Positions 43,166 through 53,787 of a stretch of 64,000 bases of DNA are shown piece after piece (the stretch's first letter is position 1; every line of letters starts with the position of its first letter). The notes under the pieces were generated by a model. That model saw nothing but the letters and a program-made list of their open reading frames with translations, was not told the DNA's origin and searched no databases. Position numbers and translations under genes: made by a program. The stretch is from the NCBI GenBank assembly GCA_964016985.1, contig OZ024828.1, positions 27,658,581-27,722,580 of the forward strand, read 5' to 3'. The stretch is from Anodontia alba (taxonomy: Eukaryota > Mollusca > Bivalvia > Lucinida > Lucinidae).

Positions 43166-43628
43166 GAAAGCATATATATATTTTACGCCACAACACAGTT
43201 ACATAATTCGCAATAAAAACGATCCTAGTTTGCGATGTCAGTACCTTAATACATATAGTTATTTGCTCGTAACAAGACAACCGTACGGCTCATGCGCGAC
43301 GCAGAATCTGCACAAGCACAAATGAATTGGATCATACGCAGAAAGCGTTATAATATCTTAAAGTACATATTATGTTACGGTTTTTTTTTGGTTTGTTTAT
43401 TTATGCTGATAAAAAGTGCATTCGCGCTCTGCTCTTCGGGACTTTGTTACTGCATCTATTATGAATTTACTAAGGAAAGGCCACAATCATAAAGCATGGC
43501 CTTCTCGATTCATCAAAAGAAGCGGAGGGGAATAAACAATAACAAGACACAGTTGCAAAATACCTTTATACAAACAAACAAGAATGGTAACTGAGGAGCG
43601 GCCTTGGAATGTTCAGCAGAAACAAATA

Positions 43629-43983
43629 CAATCGAACTTCAATAGCTCGAACACAGACAGCTCGCTTACCAAGGCTAATTCGAACTCGTTTTTGAGTCTC
43701 TATGCAATTCTTCAGATTGCTCAAGAAAAAAAATATTTAGGGAAATTTTCTTATTTTATCATGAAATTGTATGTTGTGTGTACTCATTAGAATCGTCCCA
43801 TCGAGGCGATTCTAATGAGTACATACAGCATACCATTATTATATAGAAGATCGAAAAGATTTCCCTAAATTATTGCAATTTGCTTCCTGATCTGGCATCA
43901 TAATTAACCTTCAGTGGCTCGAACTACCTATATCTTAAACAAATTTCCATGATCACAAAGATGCTCGAGCCATTGAAGGTCTG
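43629..43983. mobile_element. pogo/Tigger-like element family S, copy 2
   Basis: CAATCGAACTTCAATAGCTC at the left and GCTCGAGCCATTGAAGGTCTG at the right minus one base. The central stem is GTATGTTGTGTGTACTCATT / AATGAGTACATACAGCATAC. Confidence 0.85.
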
Positions 43984-44250
43984 TCTTCGCTGTCCGCACA
44001 CGTAAATTGTTAAAAATACTGTGCCCCGGCTCTAATGGCATTTGTCGTCATAGGATAATGGGATTCACCTCAGCTGGGATAGTAAAAGGTCAACACAGAC
44101 CATCTGCTCTTGTTTATACATTTGAGCAATATTTAAATCAATTTATTTCATTTCGTATGTTGTGTAAACTGTAAAGGTTAAAGGTGTTAAAGTCAAATTA
44201 TCTTAATTTTGTCTTCCAGTAATATTAAAAACAAATTGGACTGTTTACAA

Positions 44251-44290
<40 letters not shown>

Positions 44291-44609
44291 AATAATAATC
44301 ACTATATAACGTTTCATATTAAGTCTGATTTAGAATTGGTTCAAAGGGGGAGTTCTAAATCTGCCTAGGCATGGAGTTCCTTAAACTTTGCACGTTATTT
44401 GCACAAGGCCAAGCAACTATACAAATAACTTTGTTTTTTAAGGTCAAAGAATTGAGGGTCTCACGACAATTCCCGGCTTAAAGGTATACCTGTCTCAAAA
44501 CTGTCGGTATAAAATCAACAAATCAACATGATTTCCAAAAATGTCCATTGTTGTAGTGAAGGAACTGAATAAGAAATATTTTACTACCATAAAAGGTTTT
44601 GTAAAAACC
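43984..44609. other. No gene; AAAT microsatellite inside
   Basis: Apart from an (AAAT)n run at 44251-44290 and (AAT)n to 44298, no feature is recognised. The first 60 bases (CTTCGCTGTCCGCACACG, TGCCCCGGCTC) are a worn D edge. Confidence 0.5.
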
Positions 44610-44915
44610 CGGTGGTTTGCTCTACCGACCGTTCTAAGGCGGTGGTCCCGGTGTTAGTCTTACTCTTTATTGCTTTGTGGTTTATTCTACGAGGCGATTT
44701 GTTGTATGTCTTTCCGTGTGTCATTTTGTTCTTGTGTTTTTCAGTCCTTTTAGTATTGCGATTACCTCGCTTGGGGAAGAGAGAGCTAATCTTAGTGCTT
44801 TTCGTACTTTTGTTCGGTTTGTGCTTGTTTAGATTTGTCGGTTTCCTCTTCCTCTTGGGGTCTGAGAAGGGCTGCGGTTTGTGATTGTGGCACTCCCTGG
44901 ACTTTTCTCTTACCT
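44610..44915 (+). repeat. Dispersed repeat Q, copy 3
   Basis: Starts GGTTTGCTCTACCGACCG. Open on both strands: plus gives LVLLFIALWFILRGDLLY..., minus gives CHNHKPQPFSDPKRKRKP... over 114 codons. Confidence 0.88.
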
Positions 44916-45359
44916 TTTTTGTATACATTTCTGTAATAATTAAACTGAATATTAAAAATCAAAATCTGATAAAATTTTAGATGAAAATAAGACAAAGAAA
45001 AAATGCATCTTCAAATTTATGTGTGTTCCAGTTTTCGCCAACCTGTGAGTTTTGCCTAAAACTTTGCCACATATGTCTTCTCCTGATATGTGGTGTTTCA
45101 TAAAATTTAAAATCCGGAAACACTATGAGATTTATAAAATATGATATGCACTTAGGTCGGTTTAGTGTAAAATTCAAAATTTTTATTGACCAGTCAGAAA
45201 CGTCCCAAATATTCTGAAATTTATCATATAAGTAATTAAAATCAGATTAAATTTATTTTAAACACACTTATTCCTGACAAAAAGGCTAAATAAGCATCGA
45301 TTATTAAAAAGAAGTTGGATAATTGGCTGGCTGTAAGGGTATTTTAGGCCCCCACCACC

Positions 45360-45668
45360 CCCGGCGGTTTGCTTTGCTGACCGTTCTGGGGCGGTGGTCC
45401 CGGTGTTGGTCTTGCTCTTTGTTGCTTTGTGGTTTATTCTACGAGGCGATTTGTTTTATGTCTTACCTTGTGTTATTTTGTTTTTGTGTTTTTCAGTCCT
45501 TTTAGTATTGCAATTACCTCGCTTAGGGAAAAGAGAACTAATCTTAGTGCTTTTCGTACGTTTGTTCGATTTGTGCTTGTTTGGTTTTGTCGGTTTCCTC
45601 TTCCTCTTGGTGTCTGGGAAGGGCTGCGGTTTGTGATTGTGGCACTCCCTGGACGTTTCTTTTACCTT
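45360..45668 (+). repeat. Dispersed repeat Q, copy 4
   Basis: Starts GGCGGTTTGCTTTGCTGACC and ends CACTCCCTGGACGTTTC. It is 440 bp from copy 3 in the same orientation, so this may be a local duplication. Confidence 0.88.
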
Positions 45669-45814
45669 TTTTTCTAACATCGGGGCAAAGTGTATCCATT
45701 CACCTAAAACTTTGAGCATGGCTTTTAGTTTTGAAGATGCGCATTCCTGGCCAGGTGTCATTTTTAGTTGAAAAGAGGACGTGAGCGTGACGTTATTCCA
45801 ATTCCATGAAGACT

Positions 45815-45860
45815 TGGTGGCTCAGTCAACACGATTAAGGTCATGTCGAGCTGGACAGTT
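45815..45860 (-). mobile_element. SINE tail fragment
   Basis: GTGGCTCAGTCAACACGATT, then AGGTCATGTCGAGCTGGACAG, matches the SINE 3' part in minus orientation; the rest is absent. Confidence 0.6.
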
Positions 45861-46012
45861 TTTTTTTATATAGACCATAAATACTCAGTTCATACTCAGA
45901 GTTGCTTTACATGTGTATGGGTCATGCAATGAATTTCTTATCATTCCTCGATTAAGAATATTCAGCATCAGCATATACAGGGAGACCCATTATGTGTCCT
46001 CATCAATTGTCT

Positions 46013-46136
46013 ATTTCCTTGATAATAAAATGGATGTCTTTAAACGAAGACATCCAAGAGCCTTTCGTCTTTAAAATATGTATAAATCCAGGTGAGCCAT
46101 CAACAAACATTCCTTTCGCTTCTAAATTCGTGATTT
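46013..46136 (-). CDS. Possible last exon or decayed continuation of the ankyrin-like exon
   Basis: The minus strand reads ITNLEAKGMFVDGSPGFIHI, then LKTKGSWMSSFKDIHFIIKE and IDN before a double stop TGATGA. It is in the same frame as the ankyrin-like exon but separated from it by about 60 bases with two TAA codons. Either a very short intron is removed (acceptor candidate ATGCAAG), or the locus is a pseudogene interrupted by stops. The composition is protein-like. Confidence 0.25.
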
Positions 46137-46196
46137 CTTGCATTTGTATAGCAGAGATTTTCTTAATTTTTGTTTAATCTTTCATTACTTATTCAC

Positions 46197-46313
46197 CAGT
46201 TGTTACAGCATAGTGAAGGACAGAAATTCCATATCTAGCAACAAATTGAGTTGATGCAGAACAGAACCCTTTATCATCTCGGGCACTTGGCTCATCAGAC
46301 CACAGTGGATCCG
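46197..46313 (-). CDS. Ankyrin-repeat-like exon
   Basis: On the minus strand a strong acceptor CTTCTTTGCTTTTGGCAG precedes 117 bases with no stop, ending at a usable donor GTGAATAAG. Both junctions are in phase 1, so the exon is symmetric. The peptide is DPLWSDEPSARDDKGFCSAS, then TQFVARYGISVLHYAVTTG. YGISVLHYAVTTG fits the ankyrin helix motif G-x-(T/S)-x-LH-x-A-x-x-x-G. Ankyrin repeats bind partner proteins; no catalytic role follows. No neighbouring repeat exons were identified, so the gene stays unnamed. The following in-frame segment at 46013 may or may not be joined to it. Confidence 0.45.
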
Positions 46314-46489
46314 CTGCCAAAAGCAAAGAAGTTCAAGTAAGCTATACTATCTTAGATTTGTTTTTAAAGACGGGTTTTCATCCCACACTTTCAAAAGCAT
46401 TCCACATGGTAACTATTTCTTTGATTTTCCACATGTTGTAATAACCAAAAAAGGTGTTTCTAAGCCAACTATTTATGACGGACAAAAAT

Positions 46490-46546
46490 AAAAAAAAACC
46501 TAACCAAAATACAAAAAAAAAACAACAAAAAAAAAAAACGCACACA

Positions 46547-46584
<38 letters not shown>

Positions 46585-46585
46585 C
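46490..46585. repeat. A-rich low-complexity tract
   Basis: Long adenine runs with scattered C (AACAACAAAA, CGCACACACAA). Confidence 0.95.
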
Positions 46586-46659
46586 AAAAAAACACAAGAC
46601 ATCCCCTGAATATAAATCAGTTATTGAATGTATTTTCGCATTTGCTGTAATCTGGATTC

Positions 46660-46990
46660 CCCTTTTCTATCTGTAATGTGTTCTTTGTTTCCAAAGGCAA
46701 TCTTTTTTACTTTTATTTTACTATACTGCAGCTGGCGTTAGTATCGTGTGGCGGCCGTAAAACGTCTCCCCGTACATCACAATGGTGCAGATTATACTTT
46801 AATTTCCTTTGGGATCACTGGGCCCATTGTGGTATCTTTGGAAATGGAGTTCTGCTCATGTATACGATAGAGGGCGTAAGCAGTGATGCAAACTTCATTA
46901 CTGCTTATGAAGAGTTTCAATAAAACCGAGGCTCTATAGAACCATTTTCTATCTGTGATGTGTTCTTTGTTTCCAAAGGCAATGTTTTTG
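46660..46990. repeat. Segment bounded by 45-bp direct repeats
   Basis: CTATCTGTAATGTGTTCTTT, then GTTTCCAAAGGCAAT, at 46668-46704 recurs at 46950-46986. The enclosed 230 bp holds GTGTGGCGGCCGTAAAACG, which recurs at 61208. This may be a remnant of a larger element or a local duplication. Confidence 0.6.
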
Positions 46991-47025
46991 ACATTTATTG
47001 TCATATTTGATGTTCAGAAACACTA

Positions 47026-47134
47026 TCCCAGCTAGCATTCTACGTAAATCTACATCGGACCGTCATCGGCCCGTCAGCTACCCTGACGGGCCGATGACGG
47101 CCCGATATAGATTTACGTAGAATGCTGACTGGGA
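47026..47134. mobile_element. Palindromic element family C, copy 4
   Basis: TCCCAGCTAGCATTCTACGT at the left and ACGTAGAATGCTGACTGGGA at the right; core CGGGCCGATGACGG. Almost perfect, so probably a younger copy. Confidence 0.93.
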
Positions 47135-47768
47135 TGTTACTGCTTTTCGATTTTGAAGAAATTTTGCGAAAATAATTCAGAAATGTATGGCCTATTTTCG
47201 TATTTAAATGATAGGTTGACAAGAACTGGAACCTAGTTAAATTATAGATCAAATTTGTCAGAAAATAATTACGCAGTCGAAATATGGGGGAGTAGGGGGT
47301 GGGGGGGGGTGGGGGGGGGGGCAGCTTGAAACTAACTTAAACATAAAAGCTCTGATGTCATACAAATAAATAAATGTGTGCCATGAGCATTTTTAGCAGT
47401 GACTTACTTTTTTATCAGCAAATCTTACATTCAAATTACTAGTTACTGATAGCTGTGGAGTGTGTTTTTCAGGGTACCTATGTGTTCACATGTGATTTCA
47501 TACAAAACCGTCTTTTTAAGGGAAACAGATAAATGGGGATATACGTACCTTACGTACAACAGTCATCTCTTAGGTAATAATTGTGCACAATATTACGAGA
47601 TTCCATGGGTGGGCAGTCCTATGTAAATTATCTTTACGCTGGAACTTCCCCGTGGAGATTAAATCGTCCATTTTCACCAGACTTACATTTTTCCTTTTAT
47701 CCTAAGAGGTATGGATACACATTTAGGGGGAGGGATCTCAAAAATGTTTTTTTTTTTTTTTATCTCTT
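47135..47768. other. G-rich tract and a weak exon candidate
   Basis: A G-rich run lies at 47285-47324. At 47575-47692 a frame MGGQSYVNYLYAGTSPWRLN, then RPFSPDLHFSFYPKR is bounded by TCATCTCTTAG and a donor-like GTATGG. The sequence reads protein-like, but no family is recognised. Confidence 0.25.
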
Positions 47769-47852
47769 CTTAAAATGGTCTATTCTAAAAGGAAAGACTT
47801 TGCTCCCATATGGAGCAATTCTTTCTATTTTGAGTAGACCGCTTTTTAGAAG
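47769..47852. repeat. Family K hairpin
   Basis: CTTCTTAAAATGGTCTATTC and GAGTAGACCGCTTTTTAGAA are the arms. The inner stem is AAAGACTTTGCTCCCATATG / GGAGCAATTCTTTC. Confidence 0.8.
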
Positions 47853-48205
47853 GTACTTGATGTGGAGGAAAACAAATAGGCAGCCATTCATTTTCGGTGT
47901 GACATGCAGTGTTTAAGATAATTTTAGAGAAGTTATGTTACCAGTTCACTGATAGATACGATACAGCAATCATGATTTTGCTTTCGATCAGAATTACTAA
48001 ATACCTCAAGCTTGTAGACACCAAAATTACATTGTGATAACATTCACTTGGAATAATTTTAAAGATCTTTGATAATATATTATAACAGTAAGGTAAGCTG
48101 CACTGGCATGCAATGATCAGTCCTTTGAAGTTCAAGATGTTTCTCTCGTTTGACTCTTTATACGCTATATTCAAATATTAGCAAATTATGTTGTAAATAT
48201 ATTTT

Positions 48206-48425
48206 CATCACGAAAACATGCCTATATAATTTTGATCCCCTTAAACCCTACTTTTATATAGTAAAACTGGGGTTTACTGGGGTTTACTGAGGCGGTTCTA
48301 ACGAATACCCACAATCTATGTTTTGAGCAGAAATATGAAAAATATTAGAATTTTTTTATCTGAAAATTTGCCAGTTTTTGGTTGTAAAATTTTCAATATA
48401 TTTGAATAGGCGTGTTTTCGTAATG
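48206..48425 (+). mobile_element. TIR element family A, copy 8 (internal deletion)
   Basis: Ends CATCACGAAAACATGCCTAT and GGCGTGTTTTCGTAATG. The left arm of the central stem is deleted, leaving GGTTTACTGAGGCGGTTCTA, and a short repeat GGGGTTTACT is duplicated. Confidence 0.9.
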
Positions 48426-48454
48426 TGTTATTCAAGAATATTCAAGATACTTAC

Positions 48455-48700
48455 AAGAAAATAGGATAAAATTTCATGCGAATCGTCTCCTACATTGTAT
48501 AAATTTTCGTTATTTTGCAAGAAATAGGACGACATTCAATGCGAATCGTACCCTAAATTGTGTATATTTCGTTATTTTTTTCCCAAGAAAAAAGGACTTG
48601 GAATTTCATGCGAATCAGCCGATTCGCATGAAATGTCAAGTTCTATTTTCTTGTAAAAATAACAAAAATATTTGTCATACTGTGTATACTGTCTGCAAAT
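48455..48700. repeat. Hairpin element related to family F
   Basis: GACTTGGAATTTCATGCGAA then TCAGCCGATTCGCATGAAAT form a stem. The upstream part repeats TTCATGCGAATCGTxxCC twice at about 65-bp spacing (48473, 48537). Confidence 0.65.
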
Positions 48701-49149
48701 TTTGTCATCAGCGTACTGAGAGCTAAAGAATTTTTTTTCTGTTATTCTTATGCTATTAGAAGCTTATTTAAGAAATAACCATAACAATTTTATCAGGTCC
48801 TTGAGCCGACGGAGTTTTGTGGGACTGTACAATATGTATAATATTTAGCCGATTTCTTCTAACTTGATCGAGATTTAGACCGAATCGTTTGATATACATC
48901 ATGTATATTTAATTGACATTGTTTAGCTGGAATTACTAGGATAAACAGGAAGTTTGTAGGAAACTAATAATTAAACATCTTATCAGTTAAAGGGCACAAT
49001 CGGAGGAAAATCGGAGAATGGACAGTGGATCAATCGAAAGCCGCCGCACACTGGAGCATTGATATATAAATATTGGATGCTGGTATGAAATGCGACATAT
49101 TGTTAAAACCATAGCTGCCGTAACATTCCAATAAAATACCGATGCTTTT

Positions 49150-49312
49150 TTCTGGAGGACTTTTGAGTGACAGACAGAGAGAAAAAAGTTTTCTTTGATA
49201 ATCAAGATTAAGAGAGCTTCCCATTGTACATTTCTGGACGACTTTTGAGTGACTTACAGTGAAAGAAGATTTACTTGCAAATCAAGGGTCGGAGAATTCC
49301 CTACTATACATG
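49150..49312. repeat. About 80-bp tandem duplication
   Basis: TTCTGGAGGACTTTTGAGTG at 49150 and TTCTGGACGACTTTTGAGTG at 49231 start two diverged units ending CCCATTGTACA and CCCTACTATACA. Confidence 0.8.
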
Positions 49313-49341
49313 TAAGTGATATATTTTATTTGTTCGAACTC

Positions 49342-49640
49342 TTTCTTTCCTTTAGGATTTTATTTTCATTCATATTAAATATTGTAAAATATTCTTTTTT
49401 TTTCTTTCTATCTTTCTTCGATGAGTTTGTTTTCATTTAAATATTGTTAAATATTCTTTCTTTCTTTGCTTTGGAGTTTGTTTTTAATCAGATTAAATAT
49501 TGTTAGATATTCGGCTTTCTTTTTTCTTTCTTCCAGAAGTTTATTTTCATTCAGATTAAATATTGTAAGCTATTCTTTCTTCTTTCTTCCAGGAGCTTGT
49601 TTTCATTAAGATTAAACTTTCTTTCTTTCTTTCTTTCTTA
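49342..49640. repeat. Pyrimidine-rich tandem repeat, about 60-bp units
   Basis: Five units of TTCTTTCTTCCAGGAGTTTG plus TTTTCATTCAGATTAAATAT, ending in a (TTTC)n run. Confidence 0.85.
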
Positions 49641-49784
49641 TATATTGAAATAATTGTTTTAGTAAACTGCTTAAAAGTATTATTCATGTAGGCGGAAGTA
49701 TCTTTATATATGGACAAAGTAATTAGTGTTTCTGTCGTATAGTATTTTGAAACATTCTCTTAAAAGGTTTAGGCCGTGCCATGC

Positions 49785-50050
49785 GAAAATGTATCTTCGG
49801 TATATGCGGCAGCGAAGGCCCAGATCAGCCTGCGCATCCGCGCAGTCTGATCAGGGCCTTCACTGTCCGCTTACAAAGTCATTGGATACCACAGAATGAA
49901 TGAATGGAGAGCAAAACCCCAGGAGATACTTCGCACATGTACAGGATGATCTAAATATGCGCATGTTGTGCATGCGCAAGATGATCTGAATCAGCACATT
50001 TTGCAGATGTTCGAAGGCATTTTTTTCACGATTGTTTAGAAACATAAATA
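49785..50050. repeat. Double-hairpin repeat family D, variant copy 9
   Basis: CAGCGAAGGCCCAGATCAGC pairs with CTGATCAGGGCCTTCACTG. The edges are GCCATGCGAAAATGTATCTTCG and TGTTCGAAGGCATTTTTTTC. The middle has a second, worn hairpin (CATGTACAGGATGATC / GCGCAAGATGATC). Confidence 0.8.
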
Positions 50051-50059
50051 AAGACGTAC

Positions 50060-50450
50060 ACGATAATACTTCGCTATTATCGTGTCGCGGGCAGATAACT
50101 GTCAAAAATTAGCGAAATTTGCCCATCAGTAATCCCAAACCAGATTTCCTTAATATTAATGCATGTACCAAGTTTGGTTAAAATCCCTTGACATTTACTC
50201 AAGTTATCGTCCGGAAACGAAAATATGTCTCGGGCAGATAACTCTGTCAAAATTTGACGGAATTTGCCCATTAGCAATCCCAAACCAGATCTCCACAATA
50301 TCAATGCACATACCAAGTTTGATGTTTACTGAAGTTGTCATCCGGAAACAAAGTACGGACTGACGGACGAACGGTCGGTCGGACGGACGGACGTACACAC
50401 GGACGTTCAACGTGAAACCAAAATACCCCGCGGGGTACAAAAAGGAATGT
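50060..50450. repeat. Dispersed repeat M, two tandem units, CGGAC tail
   Basis: CGGGCAGATAACT, GAATTTGCCCAT, ATCCCAAACCAGAT, ACCAAGTTTGGT and ATCCGGAAACRAA occur twice (50090-50215, 50230-50352), then GGACTGACGGACGAACGGTC and CGGACGGACGGACGTACAC. The end is AAAATACCCCGCGGGGTA. A minus copy is at 62540. Confidence 0.85.
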
Positions 50451-50659
50451 ACAAAACTACAATGTAGCTGATTCAGGATTTACTATAAAATATAAAGCCT
50501 GGACTGCCTTCATTACTGGTGTATCGAAAATCTGAATTGAAAACGCGAATTCCTGGTACATTTCAGCCTTGTTCCAGACCTTCCAGCGAATCTGTATGAT
50601 TTGATGTTAGCTAAAAATGTGATGTCATTAATTGTTGCAAAGTATAATTACTGAGGCCT

Positions 50660-50880
50660 CGTCAAGCGAAAAGTGCCTTCGAACATGCGCAATATATGCG
50701 GATTCACATCATTCTGCGCATGAGCAAAGTCTCATCCGGGAATTTGCTATTCACTGAACAACTCTATGGTATTCAATGATTTTGTTTGTGGAGAGCGACA
50801 GCCCCGATGCGCAGGCTGATCTGGACCTTCACTGTCCGCATATGCCCGAAGACATTTTTTATCGCATGGCGCGGCCCTGT
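50660..50880. repeat. Double-hairpin repeat family D, variant copy 10
   Basis: Outer ends GGCCTCGTCAAGCGAAAAGT and TTTTATCGCATGGCGCGGCC are inverted. GATGCGCAGGCTGATCTGGA with CCTTCACTGTCCGCATATG remains of the hairpins. Confidence 0.75.
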
Positions 50881-51003
50881 TATGTAGATGCTGCTTGAGG
50901 AATGCAATATCCAAGTTTTAGGAAATACACATCACTGGTCTGCGATAGACAAATTGTTCCTGCCAAGAAAGCACAGGCGTTTATTTATTGTAAAACAGTT
51001 TAA

Positions 51004-51143
51004 CCTTTACCTTTAATTCAGCAGACAACAAATTGATGATATTTTTCTTATTTTCCCAAATGTCAAAACCTGTTTTCTGGAAAAAATAAGAAAAAATATT
51101 TCAGTATATCTTCTGGTGAAAATTTTACCCGGAGTGCTAAGCG
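51004..51143. mobile_element. TTAA-flanked element family F, copy 3 (short)
   Basis: TTAA at 51000 and 51144. CAGCAGACAACAAATTGATG on the left and GGAGTGCTAAGCG on the right. The central stem is reduced. Confidence 0.7.
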
Positions 51144-51234
51144 TTAAGGGAACAGGATAGACTTCGTAGAGAGTCATCTTTTACAAGGGTGGCAATTTTT
51201 GTAACTTCATGTTTGCATTTGTACCAATAAAAAC

Positions 51235-51456
51235 CCTTCTGAAAAGGGGTCTGCCGTATAAGGTAAGAATTTGCTCTCCTTGGGAGTAAACTGCAGTTGA
51301 CTCTCGTTATCTCAAACCCTGATAAGTCGAACTATTGCTTATGTCAATCTAAATATTGGGCAATATTGATTTAATTTGCTATATTTTCTTTACATACCAA
51401 CTCCTTTTATCTCAAACAAAAATAAATCTAATCCTTGGTTTGAGATAACGAGAATT
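51235..51456. mobile_element. K hairpin half plus family H, copy 3
   Basis: AAAAGGGGTCTGCCGTATAA with TTTGCTCTCCTTGGGAG is a K arm. From 51295 CAGTTGACTCTCGTTATCTC starts an H element ending GGTTTGAGATAACGAGAATT near 51456. Family H may have inserted in K. Confidence 0.65.
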
Positions 51457-51978
51457 TTCTCTTGGTGTTGACCGCTTCACAGAAGGAGGCAAGAACAGTT
51501 TTGAAATAGTTGCTTCCCCTGAAAGTTTATTCGTTCTCTTTAAGTCATTTATGCTTGGCATAAAAAGTGGACCTCTGCGAACAGTCTAGATCTGCACCAG
51601 ACTTTACAGAACGTATCACTTGGTCAGGATCTACTTTGCTTTCCATAGCATAAGCAGTTTACAGGAAAAGAAGCAACTGACACTTTTTCTGTATAAGAAC
51701 CCTTTAGTCTGGAGACCCCAAAACGGTAACTGGCCATGGCAAACAGTGCAGACCCCAATCAGACGCCGCCAAAACACACAATAATGAAATTGAAATTAGC
51801 AGACTCAGTTCTGTTGAGTCTATGAACAGTAACGTAATTTACCATTACCACTGCCTCCTCACACCGGTTTAAGTGATTTTTTTCTATTTTCAAATGAATA
51901 TTACGGATTCAGTGATCAAAAAAGGACTAGAAAATATGTTACAAAATGATGAAGTAAGCCTATCTGTTACCTGCTACA

Positions 51979-52530
51979 CATCAAGAAAACATGCCTATAT
52001 AATTTTGACCCCCTTAAACCCCACATTTATATAGTAAAACTCGGGTTTACAGGGGTAGACATTATTTTTTTTTGTTTTTGCTCGAAAACATAGATTGTGG
52101 GTACTCGTTAGAACCGCCTCGCCGAGGCGGTTCTAACGAGTACAGTAAAACCTGTGTAAGAGAGCCACCTTCGAGACTGACTTTAAATAGTGGTTGATGT
52201 GCAAAACGGTGTCTGTCTTATAAAGGTACATGTCATGTAATTTTGCTAGCAAAATTACATGACATGTACCTTTATAAGACAACCACCTTTCCACATCAAC
52301 CACTAAGGTCAGTTTCAAAGGTGGCTGCCTTACACAGGGTTTACTGTACTCACAATCTATGTTTTTAGCAGAAATAAAAAAAACAACAAAAAAAAAAAAC
52401 AAAAAAAAAAAACAAAAAAAAAAAAACAAAAAAAAAACAAAAAAAAAACATCAGTTTATTTTATCTGAAATTTTTCAGTTTTTGGAGGCGAAATTTTCTA
52501 TATATCTGAATAGGCGTGTTCTTCGCAATG
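51979..52530 (+). mobile_element. TIR element family A, copy 9, interrupted by T
   Basis: Starts CATCAAGAAAACATGCCTAT and ends AATAGGCGTGTTCTTCGCAA. The central stem GCCTCGCCGAGGCGGTTCTA is followed by the T element at 52143-52346. A 75-bp A-rich run (52376-52450) has grown in the right half. Confidence 0.92.
52143..52346. mobile_element. TA-flanked palindrome T, nested in A
   Basis: CAGTAAAACCTGTGTAAGAG at the left, CCTTACACAGGGTTTACTG at the right, TA at 52141-52142 and 52347-52348. The inner arms AAGGTACATGTCATGTAATT / AATTACATGACATGTACCTT make it almost fully self-complementary. It splits the A phrase ACGAGTA-CTCACAATC. Confidence 0.92.
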
Positions 52531-52665
52531 AATATTCATTATTGTTGTTTTTATGGATCCTGTCTAGCATTTTGTTGAAGAAGAGGGTGCTGTTTATTTT
52601 ACTTAATTTTGCTTTGTTGCATGCGTATTGTCTGGCTCTTCCTGTTGGTGTGATTGGTTTTGACT

Positions 52666-52804
52666 GAAGTTTAAGTTTTACGGCTCACTCAACCCATTAG
52701 GGTCATGTCGAGCTGGTCAGTTCACCTTACTACACTTTTCCTGGGCAGGCTTAGTCCACTTAGCAGTAAACCAGTATTGGTGCACATTCTTTAACTAGAA
52801 ACTA
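52666..52804 (-). mobile_element. SINE 3' half fragment
   Basis: TTTTACGGCTCACTCAACCC through GTGCACATTCTTTAACTAGA matches the SINE body in minus orientation. The tRNA head is missing and is replaced by CTGTGATTGGGGTTATTCC, which resembles a Q end. Confidence 0.8.
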
Positions 52805-53100
52805 TGATCTGTGATTGGGGTTATTCCTGGACATATTCTGTACTGGTTTAGAAACGAAAGTGTTATGCAACATGTAATTAATAATGTTGCCATTACAACT
52901 GGTATTTTGCGTGTTTTCATTTCTAGAAGAATCGATTTCTTTACAAGAGAGTTGTGCAATTTATATGATCTCTATTCATATTTTGATTTTGACTTGTTAC
53001 CTAAAATAATTCAAAGTTGATTAAATTTGTCTATTTTTGGACTGTTTACAAGTAAAATGGTATTGACATTACGAGTAACTATGTTAAATCATTCAAATCT
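52805..53100. other. Short open frame, no gene called
   Basis: A plus-strand frame at 52811-53020 (ending NLYDLYSYFDFDLLPKIIQS) has an internal acceptor-like TTTTCATTTCTAG. The A+T-rich content makes chance likely. Confidence 0.2.
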
Positions 53101-53107
53101 ATAACCC

Positions 53108-53307
53108 GATAACCTTTGCTACTCCCTGGGCAAATTCAGCAGACGACAAAATGGATATATTTTTCTTAGTTTTCCTAGAAAGCAGGCTTTGATATTTCAT
53201 CCGAACTATCTCAGTTTGCATGAAATGTCAAAGCCTGTTTACTGGGTAAAATAAGAAAAGTATTTCAAACTGTCGCCTGCTGAAAATTTTACCCAGCGTG
53301 CCTAACG
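53108..53307. mobile_element. TTAA-type element family F, copy 4
   Basis: CAGCAGACGACAAAATGGAT, a CAGGCTTTGATATTTCATCC stem with GCATGAAATGTCAAAGCCTG, and right end GCCTAACG then TTAA. Confidence 0.75.
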
Positions 53308-53578
53308 TTAAGCAACAAGCTGTCGCAGTAACTCTCAGGTAACAATACACAGTTCTTATAAACATGCTTCCTTTTTTCATTGTACGAACAATTTTATTTA
53401 CCAAGAAATTTCAACAGGTAACGGATGTATATTGACCTTTAGTATACTCTGGGCAAATTGAGCAGACGGACAAATTGATATTTGTCATATTTTTCTTCAA
53501 ACTAGGATCTGTTTAAGTGACCATTTCACTACGGTAATCGAAGAGGTGATGTTACGTGTTGCCATTACACGTTATTAA

Positions 53579-53787
53579 CGCCTAGCCTCTAGATAAAAGT
53601 TTCAGCAGACGATATTTTGAAATATTGTTTCTTACTTTTTTCCAGAAAAATGAATTTGACATTTCACCGAATTGTCTCAAATAGATAAAATTTGCATGTA
53701 ATGTCAATTCCTGTTTTTAAGGAAAAAAGAAAAAAAAATATGCGATCAAATTGTCGTCTGCTGAATTAGCCCAGAGAGTGGTAAAAG
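53579..53787. mobile_element. TTAA-type element family F, copy 5
   Basis: TTAA at 53575 and 53788. CAGCAGACGATATTTTGAAA and CAAATTGTCGTCTGCTGAAT are the inner arms. ATTTGACATTTCACCG / GCATGTAATGTCAATTCC is the stem. Confidence 0.8.
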
